DNA of 64,000 nt from Alligator mississippiensis (lineage: Eukaryota; Chordata; Crocodylia; Alligatoridae): NCBI RefSeq assembly GCF_030867095.1, contig NC_081837.1, forward strand, positions 15,022,501 to 15,086,500, given 5' to 3'. The position numbers were made by a program, and so were the translations under genes. Position 1 is the stretch's first letter; each line of letters opens with the position of its first letter. This document shows positions 40,701 through 53,400 of the stretch, piece after piece. Below the pieces are notes generated by a model, which was given only the letters and a program-made list of their open reading frames with translations, was not told the origin of the DNA and did not search any database.

Positions 40701-43700
40701 CTGAAAACAGCCAAGAACGGCTTCTGGGGAAGAACGTTTTTCTTTACTTGTTTCTGGCGTGGTTGAAGGGACAAAATTTGATGTCCACTGTCTTAAGCCA
40801 TGGATTAGTATTACACTGATGGCACCAAGGCATTCTCACCACTCTTGAATACTTTGCAGATAAGTATTTTGGAAATGAGATGAGATGTTACTGGGCACAG
40901 TGGAGAGGGGAGGGAGGAGGGTGTTACATGTTGTCTTTCCTTGAAACAACCAATCAGAGCCCCTGTTTCTGACACAGTTCTGCTCTTCTCAGAGCCCCTG
41001 GGATCATGTCAGAAGTGCCTGTGCTGGGGTATCTACTGCGGAAGGGGCACTGTCTGGCAAAGGTCTGATCTAAAAGGCTGAAAGCGTAACTGCATTTATC
41101 CAACAGGAAGTGCCACTTCATATGAGGAGAAGTGCTTTTGCATGGACAATCGCTACTGTCTATAACTTTGGATCCATTTGTCTCCCACTTGTAGGAGAGC
41201 CTACAGAGCATCACTGGGAGAGACTGCAGTGGCGTTCGACTTTGGGCCAATTACATCTGTTCCAAAGAATGTGGTTGGGCCACGAGGGAAAGAGGAAGTG
41301 TTGGCATATCCCTTGTACATATTGTATGAAAATGGGGAGACCTTCCTTACATACGTTAACCTCCTACAAAGGTAGGGTCCAAAAGTCAAATAGAAAACTT
41401 TGCTTCCTGGCCTTTATATAGCACTCGTCTGTTTGTACCAGGTCTCATTCAGATTGACTCCCATCAGGAATGGGTTATGTCCTAGGGCAGCCCAAATTGT
41501 GTGGCTGTAATAGCTGGCCTACACACTTGAGTCTGTACAACCATGAAGGTAATCAGCCTAGTTGTTTAGTTGAGGCAGCTACAATAGCTAAGGGACACAA
41601 CAGGGTTAAATTTGGGATAAAAAAAAATCAGCTGCTCTAAGTATTAACTCTTAAGCCTCTGTTACAAGTTACATACATTATGCAATTCACTGGTAAATTG
41701 TGCAGTGAATTTAGATTGGCTACATGTGTGAAGTAATTATCATGCCATAAAAATGTCCATCTAGCTATAAAAAGAGCCAACCAGTCACGAAGTTAGTACT
41801 TGAAAATATGTGACAGCTTTATAGCTGGTTTCTCCTCAGTTTTAATTGGAACATGTGGCAGGGCTCTGACATCTTGGGAAGTTTCAGCCTGTCTTGATGA
41901 AGCTGGTGTGCCAGTGCTTCACGGAACCAAAACTCTTTTGCCATCTTTAGGAAGTCGAGCCTGTGTGTCTTTGGAGATGCAAAAATAGAAATTTAGTTTC
42001 TATGAAAAAGGTGAAACTGGATTCAACAGATAAGCAATTTGTAGGGCAAGTAGCTCAGGTCCTTGACTTTCATTTCACTGGACTGCAGGTTGGGTTGCCA
42101 GACTTAGAATCATAAAATAGCAGGGCTGGAAGGGACCTCAGGAGATCAGTGAGTCCAACCCTCTGCTCAAGGTAGGATCGCTCCTGAGTGAAACGACATG
42201 GAAAAATGGGTCTATTCTTATTACCTCTTGTTCTTTGATATTTTTTTTTCAGTTGTTCCTCAGAGGGTTATTGTAGGTAACATGGGAAGCTATTTGATCT
42301 TGCAGTCACTTACAGAAGTACTCGCACATCCTCATTTCAGCTCTGGAAACCTTGGTAAGCTGTTGGGTCCACTGCCCATGCACCCGGCAGCTGAAGACAA
42401 CTATGGCTATGATGCATGTGCTGTTCTCTGCCTGCCCTGTGTGCCCAACATCTTGGTGATCGCTACTGAATCAGGGATGCTGTATCACTGTGTGGTGCTG
42501 GAGGGAGAAGAGGACGATGAGCAGACAGTATGGCTTTTTTTTTTTTCTAACAGCAGGAATGTAGTTCTGGTTTCTCTGGTGTTCTGCTTTCTGTCCCAGG
42601 CCCCGGTTCTCAGAAGTCCCTGGCAGTCACCTTCCAGGAGCTTGCCGGAGTGGCTTTCCACAGCTATTTTTGCTATCATAAATCAAGCAGTGAGTCATCT
42701 CTGCCAAGGCCTCTCAAACTTTTGATCCTTTTGTTCTTCAGTGTTTCATAGTAGCTAGGGTCAGGAGGGACCTGACCAGATAATGTAGCCTGACCCTCTG
42801 CTATTGACCCCAGACAGGTGATCATCTAACCTCTTTTTGAATTTACCCAAGGTAGGGGTGAGGACCACTTCCTTAGGAAGTCGGTTCCAGATTCTGGTCA
42901 CTCTAACTGTAAAATATTGCCTCCTGATCTCTAACCTAAACCTATTCTCCATCAGCTTATTACCATTGTGCCTCATCACCCCAGGTGGTGCTGGGGAGAA
43001 TAGGACTCTACCTATTTGCTGATTATCTCCCCTGATGAGTTTGTAGGCAGCCACCAGGTCCCCCCTCAGCCTCCTCTTGCTGAGGCTGAACAGGTTCAGG
43101 TCCCTCAGTCTCTCCTCATAGGGCCTGTCCTGCTGCCCTCTCACAAAACGGGTGGCCCTCCTCTGAACCCTCTCCAGGCTGGCCACATCCTTTTTAAAGT
43201 GCAGCGCCCAGTACTGCAGGGGTTTGGGTTGTAGCTTTGTTGGTGTAAGGACATAGGCAGACAAGGTTCTTTGGGTGAATTTGATATCTTTTATTAGACC
43301 AACCCAAATGGTTGGAGAATGGTTATTAAGCAAGCTTTCGGGTTCAAAAACCCTTCGTCAGGCTAAGGAAGCTTCACACCAACTGTTGAAGCTTCCTTAG
43401 CCTGACGAAGGGTTTTTGAACCCGAAAGCGCCCAGTACTGGACACAGTACTCCAACTGCGGCCTGAGCAGTGTTGCATAGAGGGGGTTGCATATCGCCTC
43501 TCTGGACCGACTTGAGATGCACCTTTGGGTGCATGACAAGGTATGGCTGGCCTTGCTGGCTGGGGTCTGGCATTGGCAGCTCATGTTCATCTTGGAGTCA
43601 ATAATGACTCCAAGATCCCTTTCCGCCTCTGTGCTTTCAAGAAGGGAACTCCCCAGCCTGTATGCATGCTGTGGATTCCTTCTCCTCAGGTGCAGCACCC

Positions 43701-46700
43701 TGCATTTATCTACGTTGAAACCCATCCTATTACCATCTGCCCACTTTTGTAGTTTGTCTAAATCTAGTTGCAGCCTTTGTCTCCCTTCTAGTGTGTCCAT
43801 CTCGTCCCACATCTTAGTGTCATCAGCAAACTTGGACAACATGCTTTCAACACCCTCGTCCAAGTCACTGATGAAGATGTTAAACAGTGTTACCTAGGAG
43901 TGTCTCCGCAGCTGGGGATGTCTGTCTCTGATTCTAAAGGAGAGCTTTAAAATAAAAATTTTGAGGAAGGATGAGGTGGGAAGAGGAACAACTAACTCTG
44001 CTTCAAACTATGGCTTGATTTTAGTTTAAAAGTGAAACATGTCCATGTTGGCCCTGCGGTGATCAAACCAATACAGAGTTGCCAATAGAATCATCAGGCA
44101 TGTTTGCCCTTGTGTTTAAAATGCTTGATGGACCTTGTTTGCACTAAGTCACCATTTCTCCTCTATCCCACACTGGTGCACTTGCTGAAAAGGCGTCTTA
44201 CTGAAGAGTTGAAATGCTTTTTACAGTCGGAAAAGTCTTGGGACCCAAGATCTGACCTGATCCCTTCTCTGTACGTGTTTGAATGCGTTGAGCTGGAACT
44301 TGCACTGAAACTGGCATCGGGGGAAGAGGAGGAGCCCGTGGAATCAGATTTCTCTTGCCCAATTAAACTACACAGAGGTAGGGCTGTTGTTCAGCAACAA
44401 TAGTGTTCACTTTATTTCAGTGGCTGGATTTGTTAAGAAACTTGATCTTATCATTGGTCTCTTCTGGGGCTATTGCTTGGTGTCTAAAGTGTTAAAGTGG
44501 TGGAAAATCCATAAAGTTATCTCACCTGTTAACAGGGTCCAGGTAACAACATGGACACGTTTCACATTTGTTCTGAGCTGAAGTCAGCCTTCTTTTTTAT
44601 TACTACTTAAAAAGAGGCACTCCCTTGAAATACTAAGAAACTGGTCTTCATGAATGTTGTAGCCATTGATGCCTGCTGTGTTTCATTGTTCTAGGATGCA
44701 GTGTGGTCTCTTAGACGTGCACATTTTTGCACCAACTCTTCCTATAGGTGGGAGGGAAGAAGGATCGCCATTTCCTTCCTCTGTAGAGCAGAGGGTTACT
44801 GTGGAAGGGAATCTGAATTTTCCTGGAGCTAAACCCCGAACTACAGAGGGTTGGACTGAAAGCAGGAAGGGGGCTGGGTAGCTCTTGCAATACCAGCGTT
44901 AGTGCTGAGTAGCTGAAGAGCCCCCTTGAATAGAGTGCTACATGTGGATTTTCCTTGTGTTCTAGATCTGTGGGTAATAAATGTGATCTGCTTAATTTTC
45001 AGATCCCAAATGCCCCAGTAGGTACCACTGCACACACGAAGCTGGGGTGCACAGCGTTGGGCTAACCTGGATCAATAAACTTCACAAATTCCTTGGCTCC
45101 GGTGAGTAGTTAAACCGTCTTGTAGGAAGGAGAGGGTGTTTGCCCTTCAGGCTTTCCTTTGTGGAGGTCACGGGCTGTCAGCAAACAGTCTCCAGTGTCT
45201 GCCTGTCTGGTATTGCCTAGGGCAGGGGTTGTCAACCAGGGGCACATGTACCCCTGGGGGTACTTGGGGAGGCCTCAGGGTACGTGGCAGCGGTGCAGAG
45301 AAGCAGGGATACTTGGGAAGCACTGCCGCCACCACGTGCCTGCGCTGCTGCCATGGCCGTCGCTGCTTCACGTTTGGCCACGGCCCCTTCCCCGCCCCCT
45401 CCGCTCCACGTCCAGAAGGGGGTACCCACCAGAAGTACTCTCCTTAAAAAAGGTTGAAAGCCCCTAGCCTAGGGTATGTGTATATCTCACAGCTTCTTCT
45501 CTGTAAGTGGTCAGCAGTGCCAGACCTCATAGAGGGAATGCCGCTGAGTGTGTTCTCTTTGCAGATGAAGAAGATAAAGACAGTTTACTAGAACTTGGAG
45601 CAGAACAGAAGTGCTTTGTAGAACACATTCTCTGCACAAAACCATTGCCATGCAGGTAAGAACTCACTACTATTCCTTCTCCCTTTGCCCTCCAAGTAAA
45701 TAAATGGTCTCTGTCCTTACTCTCAGCTCCCCTCTAACTAAATTAAGTTATAAACTTAACCAAAATAAATCGGGTAAGCACAAATAATTAAGCTCTTGCT
45801 GTCAGGCCCTAGTATCATAAGGCTGAGTGTTAGGTTGGAATCAGATCGTTTCTCGTAGTGTGTGATCCCCAATCTTCCAAATAGCAAAAGTGGTAACATT
45901 GCCACCATCAAGAGGGGGAGAATGTGAATGCAGCTTTCTGTTAATAGCAGGAACATGCATACAGCTCTTGTGAAGTGTTGAAGACCAACCAGCCAACAGA
46001 AACGTTTCAGGTACCCTGACTTTCAAGGTATCGTTCGCTGGACAAAACCATTGTGCTGTATGATATCAGCTGCATCTTTGCACGCTGCCATGAGCTGCCT
46101 AGCTTCGTAGGCACAGCAAGGCCAATTACGTATTTCCATAAAAAAAGTTGGGATTACTAGATACCAGCTGTATAGAGTACTTTTAATTAGCATAGCCTTT
46201 TGTGCAATTTAACTTGTTATAAGAAATGTCCTAGTTTAAGAGCCCAATGTGTTTTGCTAAATAGATTGAAGTAGAGAAACACCACCGTCAGGTAGAGTCT
46301 TACTGTACTGACAAAAGCTGTTTCATTGAATTTGCATTATAATCTCTTCTCCCCTCCAGGCAGCCTGCTCCAATTAGAGGATTCTGGATAGTCTCTGACA
46401 TCTTGGGGCCTACAATGATCTGCATCACCAGCACCTATGAGTGCATCACAAGGCCGCTTCTGTATGTGCTTCTTGTTTAATTGGATTAGCATTTGTGCTT
46501 TTTTTGCCTCTCTCAAACTCATGTAATGGAAACTTTTCTTACCTAAATGACTTGTTAGTGTCCCAGACTTGCTCGCTGTTCCTCTTCTTAGCTTCACTTA
46601 GCTTGTTCTTTGGACCATTTTGATGAGACATTGGCAACTGGAACAATTCCAGGCTGAGCTGACACCTTTCCTTATATGAGTTACTCCAGAGGAAGAAGTA

Positions 46701-49700
46701 AGCTAAAGGTTTAGAGGCATTGAGGAAGAAGAAGGATAAATCTAAAATGCCCTCAGTGCTTTTGGTAGTATTGAATTGCTTTGGTAGGGCTAAGAGAGGC
46801 ATTAGCAAGGGCTTAGGGATGATGGGTGAGGTGGAAATCAACTACATTTCATGGTAGCTTTTGCCTGGTAAAGAATCTTAAAGCACCCTACAGCCACCAA
46901 GCATGGTAACATGGTCACCATAATTTGAGGCAGCATAGATTTAATTGTCAGATGCTGCAGTTGGAAGCTTAGTTTGAAGCTTATGGACTTAAGCTTACAT
47001 GGAGAGAAAAGGCATTCTTAGGAGAATACTGCCAAGGTATTGGGTATTAAGTAGTGCTCCCTAAAGCAACACAAGGTAAGATAAAGCTGCTTAATTTATA
47101 TCATGGCTTAAAAGGGGAGAAAAATTCCTGCCAGACAATTAGGTTCTGGTAGTAAAGTTGGTAGATCAAAATAATTCTGTTTTATGCCAAGAGACAGATA
47201 TTTCCATGTTAGAGCTTTTCCTTCTGCGCCATTTCTATCTGTGTTTTGCTCTGGCAGAAGCACAGTCCATCCAGCATCCCCTCCACTGCTCTGTACCCGG
47301 GAGGACAATGAACCAGCAGTCTCGCCTCTCCGCATCCTGGCAGAATCGCAGCATTCATTTGAGGAGCACATCCAAAGCATCTTGCAGCGGAGCACTGCCA
47401 ACCCATTGCTTTTGAAGTACATGCAATTTCTTCTATGAGACATAAAGTGGGAGGAGACTATTTAAAAGAAGGGATACTCTGTTTAGAGGAGGTGGGCGTC
47501 TCCAGTGGATTGAAGTCCATGTGGAGTGCCTCCCACTCTGCTCTTCTGGGAGGACTTTGTCTAGGGATTTTGAACAGTGGGAGTGCGTATAATCCAGCTG
47601 CCCTTGTTTGTTCTCAGATCTGCTGATAAAGATGCAGCTCCTCCCCCAGAAGAATGCCTGCAGCTCCTCAGCAGAGCCATCCAGGTTTTCAGGGAAGAAT
47701 ACATACTGAAGCAGGATCTGGCAAAGGAAGAGATCCAGCAGAGGTAAAATGGCTTCATAAGGCATTACATGTTTGAAACTTGGCCCTGTGTAATGTATTC
47801 AGGGGAAATATTATCACAGGATTATGACACTAGATCCCTAACTGGGTGGTCAGTCACATGAACCCTGCAAATGAGGATGATGTCATCCAGAGAGAGACTG
47901 CATTTTAACATGATTGAGAATAGTTAATAAAGCTTGGCTCTGAATGTATTGGAGCTGATGGATATTAGGTTAGTGCTGGGTCTCTGCTTGGCATAGCACA
48001 GCATTTCCTTTTGGCTGTAGGTATGCAGAATAAAATCTGCCTCCATGCTTGGAGCCTTCCAGTAACCTTTTGACTATGACAAAAATGTTATTGTATCTAC
48101 CCTAGAAAACTCTTCCGTATCCCTTGTCCCATCTTTTTTGATCCTGCTTTAAGCTCCTGAGTGTGGCTTCTGTTTGTTTCTCTAAATCTCTAGAGATTTA
48201 ATTGAGTTACAGAAGAACTGGCTGTCATGGCATTACATCTGATTCAGCTTTACCCTTTTTTGGCAGAGTGAAGTTACTGTGGGCTCAGAAAAAGAAACAA
48301 CTGGAAGATCTTAATTACTGTCGAGAGGAAAGGTGAGTGCAGCCTGTTTATGTAGCAGGGTTCTTTCAGTCAAAGCCAGCAGCTTTTATATTTGAACAGT
48401 CCTTTCTGAAGCATTCAGATTCCTAGGGTACCAAACAAGCATCTAGCTGGAACTGAATACACTTAAACCTCTGTGGACTATCATAGCAAGGTATCAATCA
48501 GGGTCATAGGTTTCAGTCCTACCCAGTTCTTACAGACTTTTCGTGCCTCCCACAAATAAAACTTAATTGAGAAGTTTTGCATAATCCTGAACTAAATTGA
48601 CTTTCTTACCTAAAGGAAAAGTCTACGGGAAATGGCCGAACGCTTGGCTGACAAGTATGAAGAAGCCAAAGAAAAACAAGAAGATATTATGAGCAGGTAA
48701 GCAGAAAGAATGGCTAGTTCCCTTAGCAAATCAGATCAAAGTGACCCTTCAGTAGCAGCTGCAAAGTCAAAGTAACAAGCAGGTGCCAAATCTTTTAGCC
48801 TGGTATTCAAAGCCTGTGGTATTAGTGGCTGCACCTAATGGATGATGGCAATGTTGAGGATAGATTTGGCATAGAAGGAGCCTCTTCATAAAACAGTAAT
48901 GTTGATATGCATTAGACTAGCAGGCTGAAAGAACTAGACCCTAATTTGACTGAAATCTTTCAGTTAATATAATGCTTGAAGTCCCAAAAGAATCCCTCAT
49001 GAACCAGTCTAGTACATAAGGTAACTAACGTCTATGCACTAATATTTGTGAGTCTCTGTTAAGGATGAAGAAAGTGCTACGTAGTTTTCACACTCAGCTT
49101 CCAGTTTTGTCAGACAGCGAGAAGGAGATGAAGAAAGAATTGCAAGCAATACATGATCAACTGCAGCAGCTGGGAAGTGCTATCAAACAGGTGAGACTGA
49201 GCTGGCACCAAGACTTGGAAGAGGCTCACAGTGATGAATGACTGACAGACCAGTTGTCAGTGCTGCTCACAGGCCTAAGTTTGTGCTTGAGCTCCTGCTG
49301 CTCAGTTCCTCTACCCATCTGAAACGGTGACTCCTGAGCATATAGAAAATACTGATGAGTCCATTACTTTGTGTGCTATTTCTAGGTGAAAATGAAAAAG
49401 GATTACCAGCAAAGGAAGATGGAAAAGGGGACCAGTCCACGACAACCTAGTATCACCCTCAGTGCCTACCAGAGCAAATGCATCCAGTCTATTCTGAAAG
49501 AAGAGTAAGTTGGTTTTCTTTTCAGGCCTGTCTCCTTGTATTCCCACCAGTGATGATCTGAGTTTCTGCTATGTCCAAACAGCAAGGTGTTTTGGACTCC
49601 ATTAGAGTAGATGTGAAGATTTATACTTAAGGATTAATGCTTTCAAGAGCTGAGCTAAGCCCTTACAATTAGCTGAGTACTGTCAGGAAGGATATAATTG

Positions 49701-50071
49701 GATCTGTGGTACTTCAGGTGGTCCCAAAACATTTTCTCTGACCAGCTAGGGCTGCTTTGTAGGCACAGCTCTGACTTCATTTAAACATACTTTTGTGCCA
49801 ATAACAGCCCAACTTGTTTAAGTATATACCAAAGTCGAGTCCTTTTTCTCTGAGCTGCTGTAATCTGTGTTGCAGGCCCACTCTATGAACTGTCACATCC
49901 AGTGCTTAATAGCTTGGAGTTAAAAATGCCCCTTCTTTGTGAGCTTGCAACTAAAACAAGATTTACTCTACCTACCCCCTCATGATTTCTGCATTCTTCT
50001 TTTGCAGAGGAGAGCACATAAGAGAAATGGTGAAACAGATCAATGACATCAGAAGCCATGTGAATTTCTAG
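37775..50071 (+). CDS. NUP88: Nucleoporin NUP88
   Basis: Complete gene, 17 exons, 732 aa (human 741). Exons: 37775-38041, 38241-38410, 40054-40179, 40345-40431, 41195-41371, 42341-42527, 44227-44377, 45003-45101, 45565-45655, 46360-46461, 47258-47416, 47618-47743, 48267-48332, 48616-48696, 49064-49190, 49386-49504, 50008-50071; all join in frame. The N-terminal beta-propeller part shows [36 protein letters not shown] and [20 protein letters not shown]. From about residue 560 a long coiled coil follows ([36 protein letters not shown]), ending DIRSHVNF. The protein sits on the cytoplasmic face of the pore with NUP214 and NUP62 and acts in CRM1-linked export. The first exon is GC- and Glu/Ala-rich and diverges from human, as expected. 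Introns hold CR1, hAT and Penelope-like insertions, none breaking an exon. Confidence 0.96.
38801..38904 (+). repeat. Dispersed repeat copy 1 (NUP88 intron 2)
   Basis: The 46-base core at 38801-38846 matches the reverse complement of 42043-42088 at 45 of 46 positions. Beyond an indel of about 25 bases the similarity continues as AAATTGCGTATATGTTGAAT, to 38904. The family is unknown to me; it is not MIR, CR1 or hAT by inspection. Confidence 0.7.
42010..42088 (-). repeat. Dispersed repeat copy 2 (NUP88 intron 5), inverted
   Basis: Reverse-oriented partner of 38801-38904, about 3.2 kb away and shorter by about 25 bases in one internal block. It lies directly beside a CR1 3' fragment at 42106, but copy 1 has no CR1 beside it, so the repeat is probably independent of CR1. 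Confidence 0.7.
42106..42183 (-). mobile_element. Short CR1 3'-end fragment
   Basis: The plus strand starts GAATCATAAAATAGCAGGGC and continues GGAAGGGACCTCAGGAGATC, the hallmark of a CR1 3' UTR read in reverse. Only about 78 bp remain, from a subfamily different from the larger copies. Confidence 0.8.
42743..43891 (-). mobile_element. CR1 LINE, 5'-truncated, in NUP88 intron 6, interrupted by another element
   Basis: Minus-strand CR1 3' portion whose 3' end starts TTTCATAGTAGCTAGGG on the plus strand. RT pieces include [11 protein letters not shown] with the catalytic FADD box (43363-43863) and [20 protein letters not shown] (42761-43333). It is split at 43217-43426 by a hairpin-ended insertion with a 14-bp target duplication. 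Besides that insertion it has frame breaks and is 5'-truncated, so it is inactive. It is closely related to the C1QBP intron copy. Confidence 0.93.
43217..43426 (-). mobile_element. Penelope-like (probable) fragment with terminal hairpin and hammerhead-like cores
   Basis: About 210 bp inserted in the CR1, flanked by the direct repeat AGCGCCCAGTACTG at 43203-43216 and 43427-43440. One end is a perfect 43-bp inverted repeat, 43334-43376 and 43387-43429, around a 10-base loop; the outermost 3 bases overlap the flanking repeat. Each arm reads, in its own orientation, CTGACGA (43402-43408 for the plus-strand arm), a self-pairing GGGTTTTTGAACCC and then GAAA, the conserved core order of a hammerhead ribozyme. 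Penelope-like elements are known to carry such minimal hammerheads and to insert with inverted ends and variable duplications. No coding sequence remains. The family call is inference; a SINE is the alternative. Confidence 0.55.
45223..45466. mobile_element. Non-autonomous hAT transposon, 244 bp, in NUP88 intron 8
   Basis: Clean structure: terminal inverted repeats beginning CAGGGGTTGTCAACC at the left and ending GGTTGAAAGCCCCTA at the right, flanked by the perfect 8-bp target duplication GCCTAGGG at 45215-45222 and 45467-45474. The left part, GTACCCCTGGGGGTACTTGG, is a hallmark of this family. The short frames across it are not genes. The intact duplication suggests it is younger than the related copy at 3367. 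Confidence 0.88.
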
Positions 50072-50245
50072 TGGGCCAGTGAGCACAGTCCCACAGCAGA
50101 AGGCCTGAAGAGTTTTAGTTTTGATTGGTCTTGGCTCCTGCTATTCCTTGCTATGTCAATTTATCATTATTTAACAAGTGTTGTATACCAGGTTTTACTT
50201 ATTTTGTAAAGACTGATATTGAATAAAATGCTTTTGATAAGATTC
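50072..50245 (+). terminator. NUP88: NUP88 3' UTR and poly(A) signal
   Basis: Short 3' UTR after the TAG at 50069-50071. A canonical AATAAA lies at 50222-50227, so the mRNA ends near 50243. The gene faces RABEP1 tail to tail, with about 250 bases between the inferred ends. Confidence 0.75.
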
Positions 50246-50484
50246 TTTGCAGGCTAGATTTCTGCTTCTGGAGGGAAGAATATCCCATCAAGCCCAAGTG
50301 AAGTTGTATATGAGCTTAATCTTCACAAGTAGCCTGTCAGTGTAAGCAGAGCAGTATTTAGGCAGGGGAACTACACCTGCTTCAGCAAAGGGAGCTCCAG
50401 AAGCACATGCTATAAGGCACCACATTTCCCTCTTCCCAGAGATTGGCAGGAAGCAGAGCAGAAAAACCAGCAGAGCGCACACAC

Positions 50485-53400
50485 TTCAGCAGCTTTTTTT
50501 TTTTCTTTTAATTTTGAACACTTTCTTCATAAGGACACACCTTCAAATACAGTTAACAAAATGGTTACATTGGAATTCTGGAGACAGCAGAATCCTACAT
50601 CCACAATTGCACAGGACACCAACGGCTTGGGTCGCTGGAATGCAGTAATAGCTTCCAAACACTCAGTTTGCCAAGATATGGCTCAGGCTGACTTAGAATT
50701 TAAAAGCCAATTATATGGGACTGCAAGTGTGGGTGATTTCTTCCCCCTCCCCTAAAACAATGATCTGGTCAAGCTAAGTTTTGAAAAGTAGTACTGCACT
50801 ACTAGGACAATGGCACAATATGAAGTGCCAAAATAAAGCCTTAAGGATAGGAAGGCTGCAATTCACTGCTAGGTAACAAGGTTACCAGACATGCTGCAAA
50901 GAACACTTTTGTACAGATTAAGACTATACAAGTAGAGGGAACACTTACAAAATTTGATTTTTTTTTTCCTCTCTTACAGTCTGCACAGACCAAAGTCCCA
51001 GTTTTCTAAACCAGTAAGTATGTTTTTGCATCATAGGTGGCGATATGACATGTTAAAGCTAATAAAAGTTAGTAAGAGATCAGAAACTGATGGTACATAT
51101 AATAATCACCCTCCCCACATCAAGCCTAAAAGCTTCTCAAACTAGTTAGGGGCAGTTTCTCACCTACACTCTCAATTACCAAGTGAGCAGTACCCCCTTA
51201 CATGCCTGAGGTGGATATGTGCGCTTTATAGGGACTGGAGTCCTTTGAATTCAGTCTCCAGAAGGCAACTGACTTCCCTGTGCAACTTTGCTGCAGAACA
51301 AACTAGCTACCCCTCTCAAAGCTGTGCCTTATGTTCCTCATTTCTTTGAGGAAGTCACCTTCAGATATAGGGGCTCATTAGTTTGCCAACCCAGCCTTCT
51401 CCAAGGTTAATGCCCAGAAATGCTGTCAGTCACTACTTTCCTTTTGCCAAGCCAGCACCCTGAGCTAAGTCAGGTCTTCAAGAACTCTTGTAATGGTCAT
51501 GTTTTCAGAGCCACTTTAGCCACGCTTCTCACACAGTGAAATAAACTGGAATGGGTATTGCTAGCTGAACAGCCTGCTGGTGCAAGAGCTACATTCTACT
51601 TTTAAGCATTAAATAATACTTTTAAAAGCTGAATGTAGGAGATTGGTCAAACTAGGGAATGGGAAAGCCTTTTGAAATAAAAAGGTAAGAATGGGGAATA
51701 CATTGGTCATAGCTATCCCACGTGATAAGTTAAAGCTGGAGGTTGCTGCATTGAACTCGCTACACAGAATCAAAGCAAGGAAGTACATCCATCATTCACC
51801 ACCCCTTTGTGCTACATCCCCCTTTCAATGCCCTCCCTCCATGCTCACCTTAAAATCAAAACCATCATGCAGCCTCTCAGGCCATAAAATGTAATACACC
51901 AACATGCATACTCATGCACATGTTCCTTCTGTCATTTCAACATCAGTTGCTACCAAAGCTTTGAATGATCACTAACAGATCACCCACCTACCACTTCTAG
52001 GCTACAGGAAAACATCTTGCAGCTGCAATCTGACACCACACCAATGCACAGCTACATAAAATATACTGCATGAAAGCCACATCACTCCCTATTGATCAAA
52101 GCAGTATAAACAATACATGGGCGTGAGATAAGGCTGAATGGTGGCTGTTCAAGAGTAAGTATGGAGAGAGAAGATATGGCTCAGAGAAGGAGGTAGGGGA
52201 GGTTGAGAAAGGAAAGTGGCAGTGGTTTGAAGTGTGTTCCATGACTAAAAGCTGCTTTCCTTGCTTTATCTGAATAGCAGAAGGAAGTCTAGCAACCTTA
52301 ACTCTCGGGTTCTTGCATCAAGTTATTATTGAGTGTGTTTCTTCAAATAAAGTGTTCAATTTGCTGCAGAGCTATGTTGAAAGTAGTTCAGTCCAGGTCT
52401 TGTAAAGCAGCAGGCTTTCTTAGTGCTCCACTGCAGGAGTTAGGTACAAGAAGGATGTTGGAGTTCAGGAGAATGGGGAAAAATCTCTTGCCTTTACTGC
52501 TAATAAAGACCCAGCAGTTCAAGTGCACATGTACACAACAGTGCATGTACATTTTAGGAAGCTATGGGTGCTAATAAATATGATTTGGTGTCAAAAAGTT
52601 AGCAGCAGGCAGCGGCTCCTGTCAGGCCACAATCAGAAGGAATTCTGGCTACTTGCTTGAGATGTTAGATTTCATTTTTAAGCACACTGTCAAAACATGA
52701 CAAGCAACACTCTTACTACCTGTCAGATTGGCTTATTCCTGAACAGGGCCAGGGGACGTGGGATGGTAGGGGAAATAAGTTAATAACAAGGGCAAAGCAT
52801 TAGCCACATGTGCTTCATCTGGGGTTCTTTAAAACAGTCCCCTTTTCAAAACCAATCAGTCCTAGTTTTAGTTTAGCAGAGTGGCTCTGGCTTTGGGTGG
52901 GAGTGTTTAAAGTGTGTGTGTGTGTGGGGGTGGTGTTTAAAGGCCAGACCAAAATAGTAATTGCATGCACAGCAATTGAAGTCATTTTCTCTCTCTAGCT
53001 TTCCCTTTACCTTGTAAATTTTACTGCTTTGAAGATTATAAAAAAAGAGAAGCAACAGGTTAAAGCAGAAAGTATTACCCCCACTAACCTTTACACTACA
53101 AAAGCAGAACTAGTGATCAATCCATTTAACCCCCCCTTCCTTTAGGCAGGGAATTTGGTTCTAATCAGGGGCCACATTCAGATATTCAGTCTGCAACACT
53201 GCTTGTAATCAACAGAGGATTGTACCTAAACCACAGCCAGCTGACCTCAGTGCATAGAATTCCAGTAACTACAGGAATGTTCATGTTAAACACCGTACAT
53301 CTGGGTAATAAGAAACCCATACCAACACTTGGAGACTCACACACATGTCCATCCTTCTGCTGTCTGCTGTTGTGTTGCCTAGCGTTACTTGAATGTATAA

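Noticed and set aside
45136-45467. Two open frames of about 100 codons at the NUP88 intron 8 hAT
   Set aside because: They span the non-coding transposon and have no protein resemblance.
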